Assembly (NCBI GenBank): GCA_963976695.1
Contig: CAXBMB010000005.1
Coordinates: forward strand, 1 to 64,000
DNA length: 64,000 nucleotides
Source: CAXBMB01 sp963976695
GTDB lineage: Bacteria > Pseudomonadota > Alphaproteobacteria > Kiloniellales > DSM-21159
Direction of reading: 5' to 3'
The notes under the pieces were generated by a model. The model had not been told where the DNA came from. It saw only the letters and a list, made by a program, of their open reading frames with translations, and did not search any database. Shown here in pieces: positions 16,497 through 25,596 of this stretch (positions are counted from its first letter, which is position 1; each line of letters begins with the position of its first letter). The translations under genes were made by a program, and so were the position numbers.

Positions 16497-16525
16497 CTTG
16501 TACGAAAGGGGTGGCAACCTATAAT
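16497..16525 (+). promoter_or_regulatory. Possible promoter with leaderless start of parE
   Basis: CTTGTA (16497-16502), a 17-base spacer and a perfect TATAAT (16520-16525). A start site seven bases after the -10 would coincide with the ATG at 16533, giving a leaderless message. The first in-frame ATG (16524) overlaps the -10 box. Confidence 0.45.
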
Positions 16526-18533
16526 GCCGCGCATGTCAGATCTCTTCCAATCCATGACCAGCACCACCAGTGAAGACTACTCCGCCAAGGACATCGAAGT
16601 TCTGGAGGGTCTGGAGCCTGTTCGCCGTCGTCCCGGTATGTATATCGGCGGAACCGACGAGCGCGCGTTGCATCATCTGGTGGCGGAAATTCTCGACAAT
16701 TCAATGGATGAAGCCGTGGCCGGTCATTCCAGCCGCATCGAGATCGAATTGCGCGCTGACAACTGGATCACCATCCGCGACAACGGCCGCGGCATTCCGA
16801 TCGACCCGCACCCGAAATTCAAAGATAAATCCGCCCTGGAAGTGATTCTGACCACGCTGCACTCGGGCGCCAAGTTTACCAACAAGGCTTACGAAACCTC
16901 TGGCGGACTGCACGGCGTCGGCATGTCGGTGGTCAACGCGTTGTCGAGTTCGCTGAGCGTGGAAATCGCCCGCAACAAACAGCTTTATACCCAGAGCTAC
17001 GCCAAGGGCGCGCCACTGACCAAGCTGGAAAACAAGGGTCCGGTGCACAACCGGCGCGGCACCACCATCACCTTTTGCCCCGATTCTGAAATCTTTGGCG
17101 ACGCCGCGCACTTTATCCCCAGCCGCCTTTTTACCATGGCGCGCTCAAAGGCCTATCTGCACCGGGGGGTGGAGATTCGCTGGAGCTGCGATCCGGCGCT
17201 GATCGGCGAGAAGGACAAAACCCCCGATGCCGCGACCCTGCATTTTCCCAACGGCCTGAAGGACTTTCTCACCGCATCCCTGGGGGAGCGCCGAACCTTG
17301 ATCCCCTCGCCCTTTGCCGGTGAAGCCAAGTTCTCCGACGCCAGCGGACGGGTGGAATGGGCGATCACCTGGCCTTGGGATGAAGAGGGCTTTACCTCGT
17401 CCTACTGCAACACCGTGCCCACGCCGGAAGGCGGCAGTCACGAACAGGGCATGCGCGCGGCGCTGCTGCGCGGTCTCAAGGGCCATGGCGAAATGATTGG
17501 TCTGCGCAAAGCCAACCAGATCACCTCCGACGATATTCTGGGCGGCGCCTGCGCCATCTTGTCAGCCTTCATTCGCGACCCGCAATTTCAAGGTCAAACC
17601 AAGGAAAAGCTCTCCACCCCCGAAGCGGCGCGCCTGGTGGAGAACACCCTCAAAGATCACTTCGAGCATTGGCTTTCCAATGACCCGGAGCGGTCCCGCA
17701 TTCTGTTGGAGCGCCTGATCGAGCGCGCCGAGGACCGCCTGCGCAAGCGCCAGGAACGGGAATTGAAGCGCAAGTCGGCGACGCGAAAGCTGCGGTTGCC
17801 CGGCAAACTCAGCGACTGCTCCAACAACACCGCCAGCGACACGGAAATTTATCTGGTGGAAGGCGACTCCGCCGGCGGCTCCGCCAAGCAGGCGCGCAAT
17901 CGCAAGAACCAGGCGATTCTTCCCTTGCGCGGTAAAATCCTGAACGTCGCGTCGGCGACCCTGGACAAACTCAAGGCCAATCAAGAAGTAAGCAATATCA
18001 CCCAGGCCTTGGGCTGCGGCACGCGCCGGGATTTCGATCTGGAAAAACTGCGCTACGAGCGGGTCATTATCATGACCGACGCCGATGTCGATGGCGCCCA
18101 TATCGCCTCGCTGCTGATGACCTTCTTTTACCAGGAAATGCGGGGCTTGATCGAAAACGGCAAGCTCTACCTGGCCCAGCCGCCGCTCTACCGCATCAAC
18201 CAGGGCGGCAAGACCGTGTACGCCCGCGACGATGCCCACAAGGATGAACTGATGCGCACCGAGTTCAACGGCCGGGGCAAGATCGAGGTCAGTCGCTTCA
18301 AAGGCTTGGGGGAAATGCCTGCCGCCCAGTTGAAGGACACCACGATGGATCCGAAAAAGCGCACCCTGCTGCGGATCCAAATCACCGAGATGGAAGATAT
18401 GGAGTTGGCGCAGAACGAACGGGATATGACCCAGGAGCGTATCGAGCACCTGATGGGACGCAAGCCCGAGCTCCGCTTTGCCTATATCGAAGAACACGCC
18501 CGCTTTGTATCGGAAGACTCGCTCGACGTTTAG
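16524..18533 (+). CDS. parE: DNA topoisomerase IV subunit B
   Basis: ATPase subunit of the enzyme that unlinks replicated chromosomes, partner of ParC. 669 residues. The GHKL ATPase domain shows EILDNSMDEA near 55, IRDNGRGIP near 90 and SGGLHGVGMSVVNALS near 128. The TOPRIM domain shows EGDSAGGSAKQARNRKNQAILPLRGKILN (around 450) and MTDADVDGAHIASLL. The C-terminal block is FKGLGEMPAAQL. Length and LPLRGKILNV fit ParE better than GyrB, which is longer. Two ATG codons are possible, 16524 and 16533; no ribosome site precedes either, and the promoter position favours 16533. Stands alone; parC is not in the window. Confidence 0.95.
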   Translation: MPRMSDLFQSMTSTTSEDYSAKDIEVLEGLEPVRRRPGMYIGGTDERALHHLVAEILDNSMDEAVAGHSSRIEIELRADNWITIRDNGRGIPIDPHPKFKDKSALEVILTTLHSGAKFTNKAYETSGGLHGVGMSVVNALSSSLSVEIARNKQLYTQSYAKGAPLTKLENKGPVHNRRGTTITFCPDSEIFGDAAHFIPSRLFTMARSKAYLHRGVEIRWSCDPALIGEKDKTPDAATLHFPNGLKDFLTASLGERRTLIPSPFAGEAKFSDASGRVEWAITWPWDEEGFTSSYCNTVPTPEGGSHEQGMRAALLRGLKGHGEMIGLRKANQITSDDILGGACAILSAFIRDPQFQGQTKEKLSTPEAARLVENTLKDHFEHWLSNDPERSRILLERLIERAEDRLRKRQERELKRKSATRKLRLPGKLSDCSNNTASDTEIYLVEGDSAGGSAKQARNRKNQAILPLRGKILNVASATLDKLKANQEVSNITQALGCGTRRDFDLEKLRYERVIIMTDADVDGAHIASLLMTFFYQEMRGLIENGKLYLAQPPLYRINQGGKTVYARDDAHKDELMRTEFNGRGKIEVSRFKGLGEMPAAQLKDTTMDPKKRTLLRIQITEMEDMELAQNERDMTQERIEHLMGRKPELRFAYIEEHARFVSEDSLDV

Positions 18534-18651
18534 CCGCGCTCGGCGAGCTTTGGCGACCTGTCCGCGACCTTTGTCGAGCCCCGCGCCGTAAGCTTGCCCC
18601 AGACGGGGCGCCGCGGCGCCGAGGTTGGGCGTGCGGCGGACGATCCACGCC

Positions 18652-18731
18652 CCTCTTATCAGCCTGTTAGCGGGTGATTCACGACTGAACAGACGCGCGA
18701 AACGCTTCTTTCCAAGTCGATCACACCCTAG
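18652..18731 (-). repeat. Dispersed palindromic repeat, copy A (full)
   Basis: 80 bases downstream of parE. Aligns without gaps to the copy at 23408-23487 with 56 identical positions. On the minus strand it begins CTAGGGTGTGATCGAC, then four bases, AAAGAAGCG. The outer ends are partly inverted (TTAGCGGGTGAT versus GATCACACCCTAG). Confidence 0.7.
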
Positions 18732-18808
18732 AATTTGCCGCAATCATCTGGAACACTACCTTTTGGCTGAGACATCTTGCTATTCCGCTGTCGGAAGGGG
18801 ATTGCACC

Positions 18809-19399
18809 ATGACGAAAGTTCGCAACATCAACTTTGGCCCCTTGCTGGTCGTAACGGCGACCTCGCTGCTGCTGGCGGCCTGTACAACCGGCGTGGCGGT
18901 AACCGGTCCGACCTACCTCAGTTCGATCTACTCGCAAGACATGCTGCTTGGGGTCTCGGCCCAAGGCGGCATGGCGCTGAAGGTGAAGGGCGCGCCTTTT
19001 ACCAGCCGCCAGCCCGGCATTGCCGATCAAATCGCTGAAATCTTCACCAACAACCACTTCGGCCCGTCGTTTCAGGTCTACGCCACCCCGCCCGCCAAGC
19101 TTAAAGAGGCCTACCGCACCTTTGTGGTTTTCAACCCGGACCCCGGCCTATCCGGCGACGCGGTTTGCGCGGAAAAATCCGATCCGGCAAAGGTTGCGCC
19201 GGAAGCGGGAAAGGTTCGACTGCTGGCGGTCTTTTGCGAGTACCAGGTGGCCCAAACGTCGACCGTCGGGCGGGTCCAGGCCGATGGCCCCAGCGATCCA
19301 CGCTACATCGCTTTGTTGCAGCAGGTGTCGCACGACCTCTGGCCCCCCTTGATCGGCGACATGAACAGGTCCAACAATCAGGCCGAATGGCCCGACTAG
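18809..19399 (+). CDS. Lipoprotein of unknown function
   Basis: 196 residues with a classical lipoprotein signal peptide: MTKVRNINFG, hydrophobic PLLVVTATSLLLAA and lipobox LLAAC with the lipidated Cys25. The following residue is Thr, so outer-membrane sorting is expected. The mature part contains AFCEY- and FVVFNPDPG-type stretches and two cysteines (CAEKS, FCEYQ) that could form a disulfide. I do not recognise a named family. GGAAGGG lies about 12 bases before ATG 18809. The stop codon meets the end of the convergent hydrolase gene with one base between them. Confidence 0.8.
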   Translation: MTKVRNINFGPLLVVTATSLLLAACTTGVAVTGPTYLSSIYSQDMLLGVSAQGGMALKVKGAPFTSRQPGIADQIAEIFTNNHFGPSFQVYATPPAKLKEAYRTFVVFNPDPGLSGDAVCAEKSDPAKVAPEAGKVRLLAVFCEYQVAQTSTVGRVQADGPSDPRYIALLQQVSHDLWPPLIGDMNRSNNQAEWPD

Positions 19400-19400
19400 C

Positions 19401-20105
19401 TTAGCTGTAGCTCAACCAGCTTTGCAATTCCGCGAGCGTCTCCGCCGGGCGCTCCAAGGGCGGAATGTGGCCACAGTTTTCGATGATTTTCAGCCGGGAG
19501 TTGGAAATCCCGGCCGCCATTTCGGTATGGCGGGCCAAGGGCGTCAAGGCATCCTGACGGCCGCATAGAACCAAGGTTGGGCAGGTAATCCGCACCAAGT
19601 CCTGACGACTGTCCGGTCGGGTGAGAATGGCGTTTTGCTGGCGAAAGAACGCGTCGCGCCCGATCATCTCGGCCATGTCAAGAATCGGACCGGTCACCGT
19701 CGCGTCTGCCAAGCGGTCCTTGTGGATCAACATCGGCAAAAGTCGTGGCGTGACGCCTTTGAACTTGCCCATTTTGGCCATCTCGATCAGCGCCAATCGC
19801 CGTTGGCGCACCGTATCGCTGTCGGCGCGCGCCTGGGTGTCCAACAACGCCAGACGGATGACCCGCTCCGGCGCCTGGCGCATGATCTCCAGCGCAACGT
19901 AGCCGCCCATGGATAAGCCCGCCAAGGCGAAACGCGGCGGCATGGCCTCAAGCACCGACCGCGCCATTTCCGCCACGCTGTCCTGGGTTGTGAAGTCGGC
20001 CACATGCACGGTGGCGCGGGCGGACAGGGCCAGCGCCAAGGGCGCCCACAGACCTTCGTTCAGCAACAAACCGGGCAGCAGGGCCAAAGGCGTTTTCTCG
20101 GTCAC
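19401..20105 (-). CDS. Alpha/beta-fold hydrolase
   Basis: Cytoplasmic serine hydrolase, 234 residues. Nucleophile Ser65 in LAGLSMGGYVALEI, acid Asp in VLCGRQDALTPLA near 190, and catalytic His in IENCGHIPPLERP near 215 complete the triad; the oxyanion block is LLPGLLLNEGLW near 9-20. The small cap suggests an esterase or a MenH/BioH-like enzyme, but the substrate cannot be assigned. Its ATG overlaps the stop of the upstream isochorismatase-family gene by four bases, so the two are translationally coupled. Its end almost touches the convergent lipoprotein gene, leaving no room for a private terminator. Confidence 0.85.
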   Translation of the reverse strand: MTEKTPLALLPGLLLNEGLWAPLALALSARATVHVADFTTQDSVAEMARSVLEAMPPRFALAGLSMGGYVALEIMRQAPERVIRLALLDTQARADSDTVRQRRLALIEMAKMGKFKGVTPRLLPMLIHKDRLADATVTGPILDMAEMIGRDAFFRQQNAILTRPDSRQDLVRITCPTLVLCGRQDALTPLARHTEMAAGISNSRLKIIENCGHIPPLERPAETLAELQSWLSYS

Positions 20106-20638
20106 TTTATTTTCTCAATCAACATTTTGAAATCAGGGTGGTCGGCTCGTTCCAGCCACTCGAACAGCACCATTTCGCTGGTGACCAGGCCAGCGCCCGC
20201 CGCCGCCATGCGGGCAAAACCGACCTGCTTGTTTTCAAGCGTGCGCGAGCCACATGCGTCCGTGACGACATAAACCTCATAGCCGGCGCGCAGCAGGTCC
20301 AGCACCGATTGCAGAACGCAGACATGCGCCTCCATGCCGACGACGACAATCTGCTGGCGATTGGCCGCCGCGATTCGCTCGGCCCAGCCGGGTTCGCGGA
20401 GCACCGAAAAAGCGGTTTTTTGCCCAACCGCGGTCGCGGGAAGCCCAGCGCGAAGCGACGGCAGGGTGTGGCCGATTCGCTGCGGGCAATGCTCGCTGCA
20501 CAGCGCCGGCACCCGCAACAGCGACGCGGACTCCAAAAGCAAGGCGGCGCGCACGACAAGGGCTTGCGACTCTGCGATTGCCGGGGCCAAACGCGCCTGC
20601 ATATCGATCAGCAGCAGCAGTGAACTTTTGGTGGACAT
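20102..20638 (-). CDS. Isochorismatase-family cysteine hydrolase
   Basis: Cytoplasmic hydrolase of the nicotinamidase/isochorismatase superfamily, 178 residues from ATG 20638. The triad is visible: Asp12 in LLLLIDMQARL, Lys in AVGQKTAFSVL near 80 and Cys in VVGMEAHVCVLQSVLDLL near 115, with the cis-peptide GMEAHVC typical of the YcaC-like branch. The C-terminal segment VTSEMVLFEWLERADHPDFK is also family-like. The frame is open another 40 codons upstream, but the sequence there has no family character; no clear ribosome site decides the start. Overlaps the following hydrolase by ATGA. Substrate unknown. Confidence 0.85.
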   Translation of the reverse strand: MSTKSSLLLLIDMQARLAPAIAESQALVVRAALLLESASLLRVPALCSEHCPQRIGHTLPSLRAGLPATAVGQKTAFSVLREPGWAERIAAANRQQIVVVGMEAHVCVLQSVLDLLRAGYEVYVVTDACGSRTLENKQVGFARMAAAGAGLVTSEMVLFEWLERADHPDFKMLIEKIK

Positions 20639-21053
20639 CAGACCGGGGGACGCTGGCATTGGGCAACACATCGCAGTAACAGAGTGAATGACGCGCCGCC
20701 GCGTCGGCGATGCAAAGATAATTAGTCGCCAGTCAATTAGGCGCAAAGCAACCGACAAATCAAGATTTTCTCTTCTTGGCCCGACAGTATTTCCTTGACC
20801 AGAACAAATATTTTCCGTTATTTAACAGCGCGATATCATAAATTCTGGATTTCTTAAAATCATAGCTCAGAATTGTGTCGTTCCGACTGGAAATCGCTCT
20901 CCTCGCTATGACCGCCCGCGACAAAAGTTCCATTCCGGGCCGATTGCCATGGGAAAACGTTGACTTTTCAATCGCCAACCCTAATATCCGGCCCTGTTGT
21001 CGTGGCAAACCTCAATAGAGCCACCCTTCTTTCTCAATAAAAAAAGTGACTGT
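20639..21053. other. Divergent control region before the helicase
   Basis: AT-richer than its surroundings (20760-20880 especially). It holds the sigma-70-type promoter at 20960-20987 and leaves a leader of about 60 bases before the helicase ATG. No cold-box or structured leader was recognised and no small gene is supported. Confidence 0.4.
20960..20987 (+). promoter_or_regulatory. Sigma-70-type promoter of the DEAD-box helicase
   Basis: TTGACT (20960-20965), a 16-base spacer and TAATAT (20982-20987), 67 bases upstream of the helicase ATG. Confidence 0.6.
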
Positions 21054-22613
<1,560 letters not shown>

Positions 22614-22617
22614 AGTC

Positions 22618-22685
22618 GGTGTCACGGTTCAAACGGGCGACGCAGGTAAAACCGTTTGAACCGATCCGACACCAATGCCTTTTTT
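22618..22685 (+). terminator. Long-stem Rho-independent terminator after the helicase
   Basis: GGTGTC/GACACC and GGTTCAAACGG/CCGTTTGAACC form a two-part stem of 17 pairs, followed a few bases later by TTTTTT. It begins four bases after the stop. Confidence 0.85.
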
Positions 22686-22738
22686 CCTAGAGATCTCGGC
22701 GCCACCTGCGGAGATCACACCGGTCATTGGTTGACGCC

Positions 22739-22981
22739 ATGCAAACTATTTTCGTGCAGCTAAAGTGTAAACTGGGCCAGGCCTATAAGGTTGCCGATAC
22801 CCTGGTCGAAGACGTCGAGCAGGTGTCGGAGGTCTATTCAACCTCGGGCAAGTATGATTTGATGGTGAAATGCTATTTGCCGGAAAACGTGGACATCGGC
22901 CACTTCGTCACCGAGCAGATTCAGACCATTGACGGTGTGAAGGACAGCTTCACCATGATCACCTTCAAGGCCTTCTCCTAG
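22739..22981 (+). CDS. Stand-alone Lrp/AsnC ligand-sensing (RAM) domain protein
   Basis: 80 residues that match only the C-terminal sensing half of Lrp/AsnC regulators: MQTIFVQLKCKLGQAYKVADTLVEDVEQVSEVYSTSGKYDLMVKCY, then VTEQIQTIDGVKDSFTMITFKAFS. No helix-turn-helix precedes it, and the upstream DNA is a terminator. Such RAM-only proteins form ring-shaped oligomers that bind amino acids. ATG 22739 was chosen; an in-frame TTG lies four codons earlier. Target or partner unknown. Confidence 0.85.
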   Translation: MQTIFVQLKCKLGQAYKVADTLVEDVEQVSEVYSTSGKYDLMVKCYLPENVDIGHFVTEQIQTIDGVKDSFTMITFKAFS

Positions 22982-23013
22982 CGGCGAAGCGGTTTGCTTT
23001 CGTCGACCACTCC
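22981..23013 (-). repeat. Decayed copy of the palindromic repeat, copy E
   Basis: On the minus strand GAGTGGTCGAC is followed by a shortened middle and CGCTTCGCCGC, the two ends of copy D with the central part lost. Weak on its own. Confidence 0.35.
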
Positions 23014-23065
23014 GGGTGACCGCAATCGGACAAGCAAAGCCGGGATCAGCCCAGGATCAGCGGAG

Positions 23066-23329
23066 CTATTTGATCCCGATGCGCGGCGCGCCATCTTCGG
23101 AACGGCCAAAAGAGCGCTCGAGAACCGCCGTGGAATTTTCAGCGAATTCACGCGCTTTGGTCAGCAACACCAAAATTTCCATGTTGTTGTCCATCACCTT
23201 AACGGCTTCCGGACGCTGATCATCGACAATCTTGGTACAGCGAAGGATAATGTCCTTGCGCAGCGCGGCAAGAACATCTTCGAGTTTGTAGCCATTCGGG
23301 TTTTCTTCTGACACCAAAAAGTGAGTCAT
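23066..23329 (-). CDS. Small conserved-looking protein, unknown function
   Basis: 87 residues: MTHFLVSEENPNGYKLEDVLAALRKDIILRCTKIVDD, then MEILVLLTKAREFAENSTAVLERSF. It is helical, soluble and hydrophilic, with regular spacing of Leu/Ile. The codon pattern looks coding and the ATG is preceded by a GA-rich AAGAT stretch. I recall similar short proteins of unknown function next to Lrp-like RAM proteins in this bacterial order but cannot name a family. Possibly a helical adaptor. It stands alone on the minus strand between two plus-strand genes. Confidence 0.65.
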   Translation of the reverse strand: MTHFLVSEENPNGYKLEDVLAALRKDIILRCTKIVDDQRPEAVKVMDNNMEILVLLTKAREFAENSTAVLERSFGRSEDGAPRIGIK

Positions 23330-23407
23330 CTTTCAGCTCTTTTGTTCACGAGAGTCGGATCAGGTTAAATGGGCCCACGTGGTGATCCGGTTTGAACCGT
23401 GACTCCG

Positions 23408-23487
23408 CCTCTTATCAAACTATTAGAGAGTGATGCCCGGCAGCGGCGAAACGCCAAGCGCTTCTTTGTTTGTCGATCAAACTCTAA
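23408..23487 (-). repeat. Dispersed palindromic repeat, copy B (full)
   Basis: 80 bases, 56 of them identical without gaps to copy A at 18652-18731. On the minus strand TTAGAGTTTGATCGAC, four bases, AAAGAAGCGC, four bases, CGTTTCGCCGCTG. The ends TTAGAGAGTGAT and ATCAAACTCTAA are inverted relative to each other. Confidence 0.75.
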
Positions 23488-23707
23488 AGGTGAAAAATCA
23501 GTTTGCGCCGCTAAAGTTTCGAAAAGGTTACCGCGCGCCCCGCGCCGCGCCGGCAAGCCCTGGCGCGCCCGGACGACCGAACCGGGTCCAACACTGTCCG
23601 ATAGGGGGACGGCTTGCCGCCAAATCACCGACGGGGTAAGGAGTTGCAGCACAAGGGCGCAATCACTTGGTGAGTCGCTTCAGGCCCGGCACACCCACAG
23701 GACAGGG

Positions 23708-24907
23708 ATGGGGAAGGACAGCTTGATAAAGGTTCGGCAAACCCTCCCCTACGCGGCGGTGTACTGCGGAATTTTCCTGGTGATCGGCCTTTACCTGCCC
23801 TTTTGGCCGCTGTGGCTGAAAAGCCGCGGGCTCTCCGCCGAGATGATCGGTCTGACCATTGCCATCGGTTCCTGGTTGCGAATTGGCGCAACCCCCTTGA
23901 TCGCCCAGATCAGTGATCGAAGCGGCCGGGAAAAATGGGTCATGGTGATCCTGGGGTTTGGCGCGCTCGCCACGGTCACCGGCTTTTTCTCCGCCCAATC
24001 CCTGGGCGCGATCATTCTGCTCAACGCCCTAATCACCCTCTTTCACTCCCCTCTCCTGCCCCTGTCCGACAGCGCGACCCTCACCATGGTTAGGCGGGAA
24101 AAGCTGGATTACGGGCGCATTCGTTTGTGGGGGTCGCTGGCCTTCATTCTCGCCAGCAGCGGCGGCGGCTGGTTGCTGAGCGGCCGCGACCCGGATGCCC
24201 TGCTCTGGCTTCTGTTGGCCGCCGTTATCATTCTCTTCATCGCGCTGCTGTTTTTACCGGACAGCAAAAAATCCCCGTCATCGCCCCCGCGCGCCCCGCT
24301 TACAGCGCTTCTGCGCCTGCGCAGCTACTGGGGATTGGTTGCCGCCGCCGCCCTGCTGCAGGGCAGCCACGCGGTTTACTACGGCTTTTCAACGCTCTAC
24401 TGGGGATCGCTTGGGATCGGGGCGCGCACCATCGGTTGGTTTTGGGCCACCGGCGTGGTGGCGGAGGTGCTGCTGTTTGCCACCAGTGGCTGGATTTTCA
24501 GCTTTCTCGGACCGCGGCGCTTGCTCATGCTGGCCGGGCTTGGCGGGTTGCTGCGCTGGAGTTTGCTGGCCCTGGTTACCGACCCCTGGGCGATTTTCCC
24601 CTTGCAGGCCCTCCACGCCCTAACCTTCGCAGCCGCCCATTTGGGAACCGTGCACTATATTTCACGAACCGCGCCGGCGGGCCTTGCCGGAACGGCCCAG
24701 GCGGTCTACACGGCCCTGTCTGGCGGTCTGGTCATGGGTCTGATGATGCTAGGCTCGGGTTGGCTCTATACGACGCTGCAGGGGGGAGCCTTTCTTGTGA
24801 TGGCCCTGAGCGCTACCTTGGGTGGCCTGATCGCTTTTTGCCTGCCCCGAACGCAGACCGCAACTGCCCTGCCAAAGGGCGAGAATCGCGCGCGCAATAA
24901 GGAATGA
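23708..24907 (+). CDS. MFS transporter, HcaT/MFS_1-like group
   Basis: Inner-membrane carrier of 399 residues with twelve hydrophobic segments. The N terminus RQTLPYAAVYCGIFLVIGLYLPFWPLWLKSRGLSAEMIG and the GSWLRIGATPLIAQISDRSGREKW loop (first intracellular loop signature) are typical of the family that includes the 3-phenylpropionate permease HcaT and nucleoside-proton symporters of the NupG type. ATG 23708 has AGGACAGGG directly upstream; the open frame begins over 300 bases earlier but runs through the palindromic repeat. The stop overlaps the region of the upp start, so the two are one operon, which hints at a nucleobase or nucleoside substrate. Substrate not proven. Confidence 0.85.
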   Translation: MGKDSLIKVRQTLPYAAVYCGIFLVIGLYLPFWPLWLKSRGLSAEMIGLTIAIGSWLRIGATPLIAQISDRSGREKWVMVILGFGALATVTGFFSAQSLGAIILLNALITLFHSPLLPLSDSATLTMVRREKLDYGRIRLWGSLAFILASSGGGWLLSGRDPDALLWLLLAAVIILFIALLFLPDSKKSPSSPPRAPLTALLRLRSYWGLVAAAALLQGSHAVYYGFSTLYWGSLGIGARTIGWFWATGVVAEVLLFATSGWIFSFLGPRRLLMLAGLGGLLRWSLLALVTDPWAIFPLQALHALTFAAAHLGTVHYISRTAPAGLAGTAQAVYTALSGGLVMGLMMLGSGWLYTTLQGGAFLVMALSATLGGLIAFCLPRTQTATALPKGENRARNKE

Positions 24908-24912
24908 ACGCC

Positions 24913-25557
24913 ATGAGTCAAGCCCACGCCTTTCCCACCCTTTCGGTTATCGATCATCCGCTGATCCAGCATAAATTGACCATCATGCGCGACAAGGAAA
25001 CGCCGCCTATCCTGTTTCGCCAGCTGCTGCGGGAGATCGGCTTGCTGATGGGGTTCGAGGTGATGCGCGATTTGCCCACCGTCAACACCTCCATCGTCAC
25101 CCCGGTGGCGCCGACGCAATCGCCCCTCCTGGCCCAACCGGTGACCATCGCCTCGATCTTGCGCGCCGGCCTGGGCATGGCCGAGGGCATTCGCGAGTTG
25201 ATCCCTTCCGCGCGCGAAGGGCACATCGGCCTTTACCGCGACCCGGTAACCAAGCAGCCAAAAGAATACTTCGTCAAACTCCCCCGCGAACTGGGCAAGG
25301 TTGTGCTGGTCGACCCCATGCTGGCGACCGGCGGATCGGCCGCCCACGCGGTCGATGTGCTGTTGAACAAAGGCGCCAAGCCCGAGGACATTTCGCTGGT
25401 GATCCTGGTGGCCGCCCCCGAAGGCGTGGCCACCTTCGCCAAGTTCCACCCGAACGTCCGGATTTTCACCGCCGCCCTGGATGAGTGCCTGAACGAACAG
25501 GCCTATATCGTCCCGGGGCTGGGCGATGCGGGCGATCGCATCTTTGGCACCCTCTAG
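24913..25557 (+). CDS. upp: Uracil phosphoribosyltransferase
   Basis: Salvages uracil to UMP with PRPP in the cytoplasm. 214 residues. Seen: IDHPLIQHKLTIMRDKETPPILFRQLLREIGLLMGFE at the N terminus, the PRPP-loop ASILRAGLGMAEGI, VVLVDPMLATGGSA (the PRPP-binding VD-P-LATGG motif) and the C-terminal DECLNEQAYIVPGLGDAGDRIFGT uracil-binding block. ATG 24913 has AAGGA at nine bases; ATG 24904 overlaps the transporter stop as ATGA but its ribosome site would be too close. Next to a pyrimidine breakdown cluster, so salvage and catabolism of uracil meet here. Confidence 0.96.
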   Translation: MSQAHAFPTLSVIDHPLIQHKLTIMRDKETPPILFRQLLREIGLLMGFEVMRDLPTVNTSIVTPVAPTQSPLLAQPVTIASILRAGLGMAEGIRELIPSAREGHIGLYRDPVTKQPKEYFVKLPRELGKVVLVDPMLATGGSAAHAVDVLLNKGAKPEDISLVILVAAPEGVATFAKFHPNVRIFTAALDECLNEQAYIVPGLGDAGDRIFGTL

Positions 25558-25596
25558 AGACGCTTGGCGCGCGGCCGATCGGGGCGCAGAGCGCCG

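Noticed and set aside
22618..22673. Long inverted repeat after the helicase as a mobile element end
   Set aside because: It is followed by a T-tract directly after the stop codon and fits a terminator; no second copy or transposase is seen.
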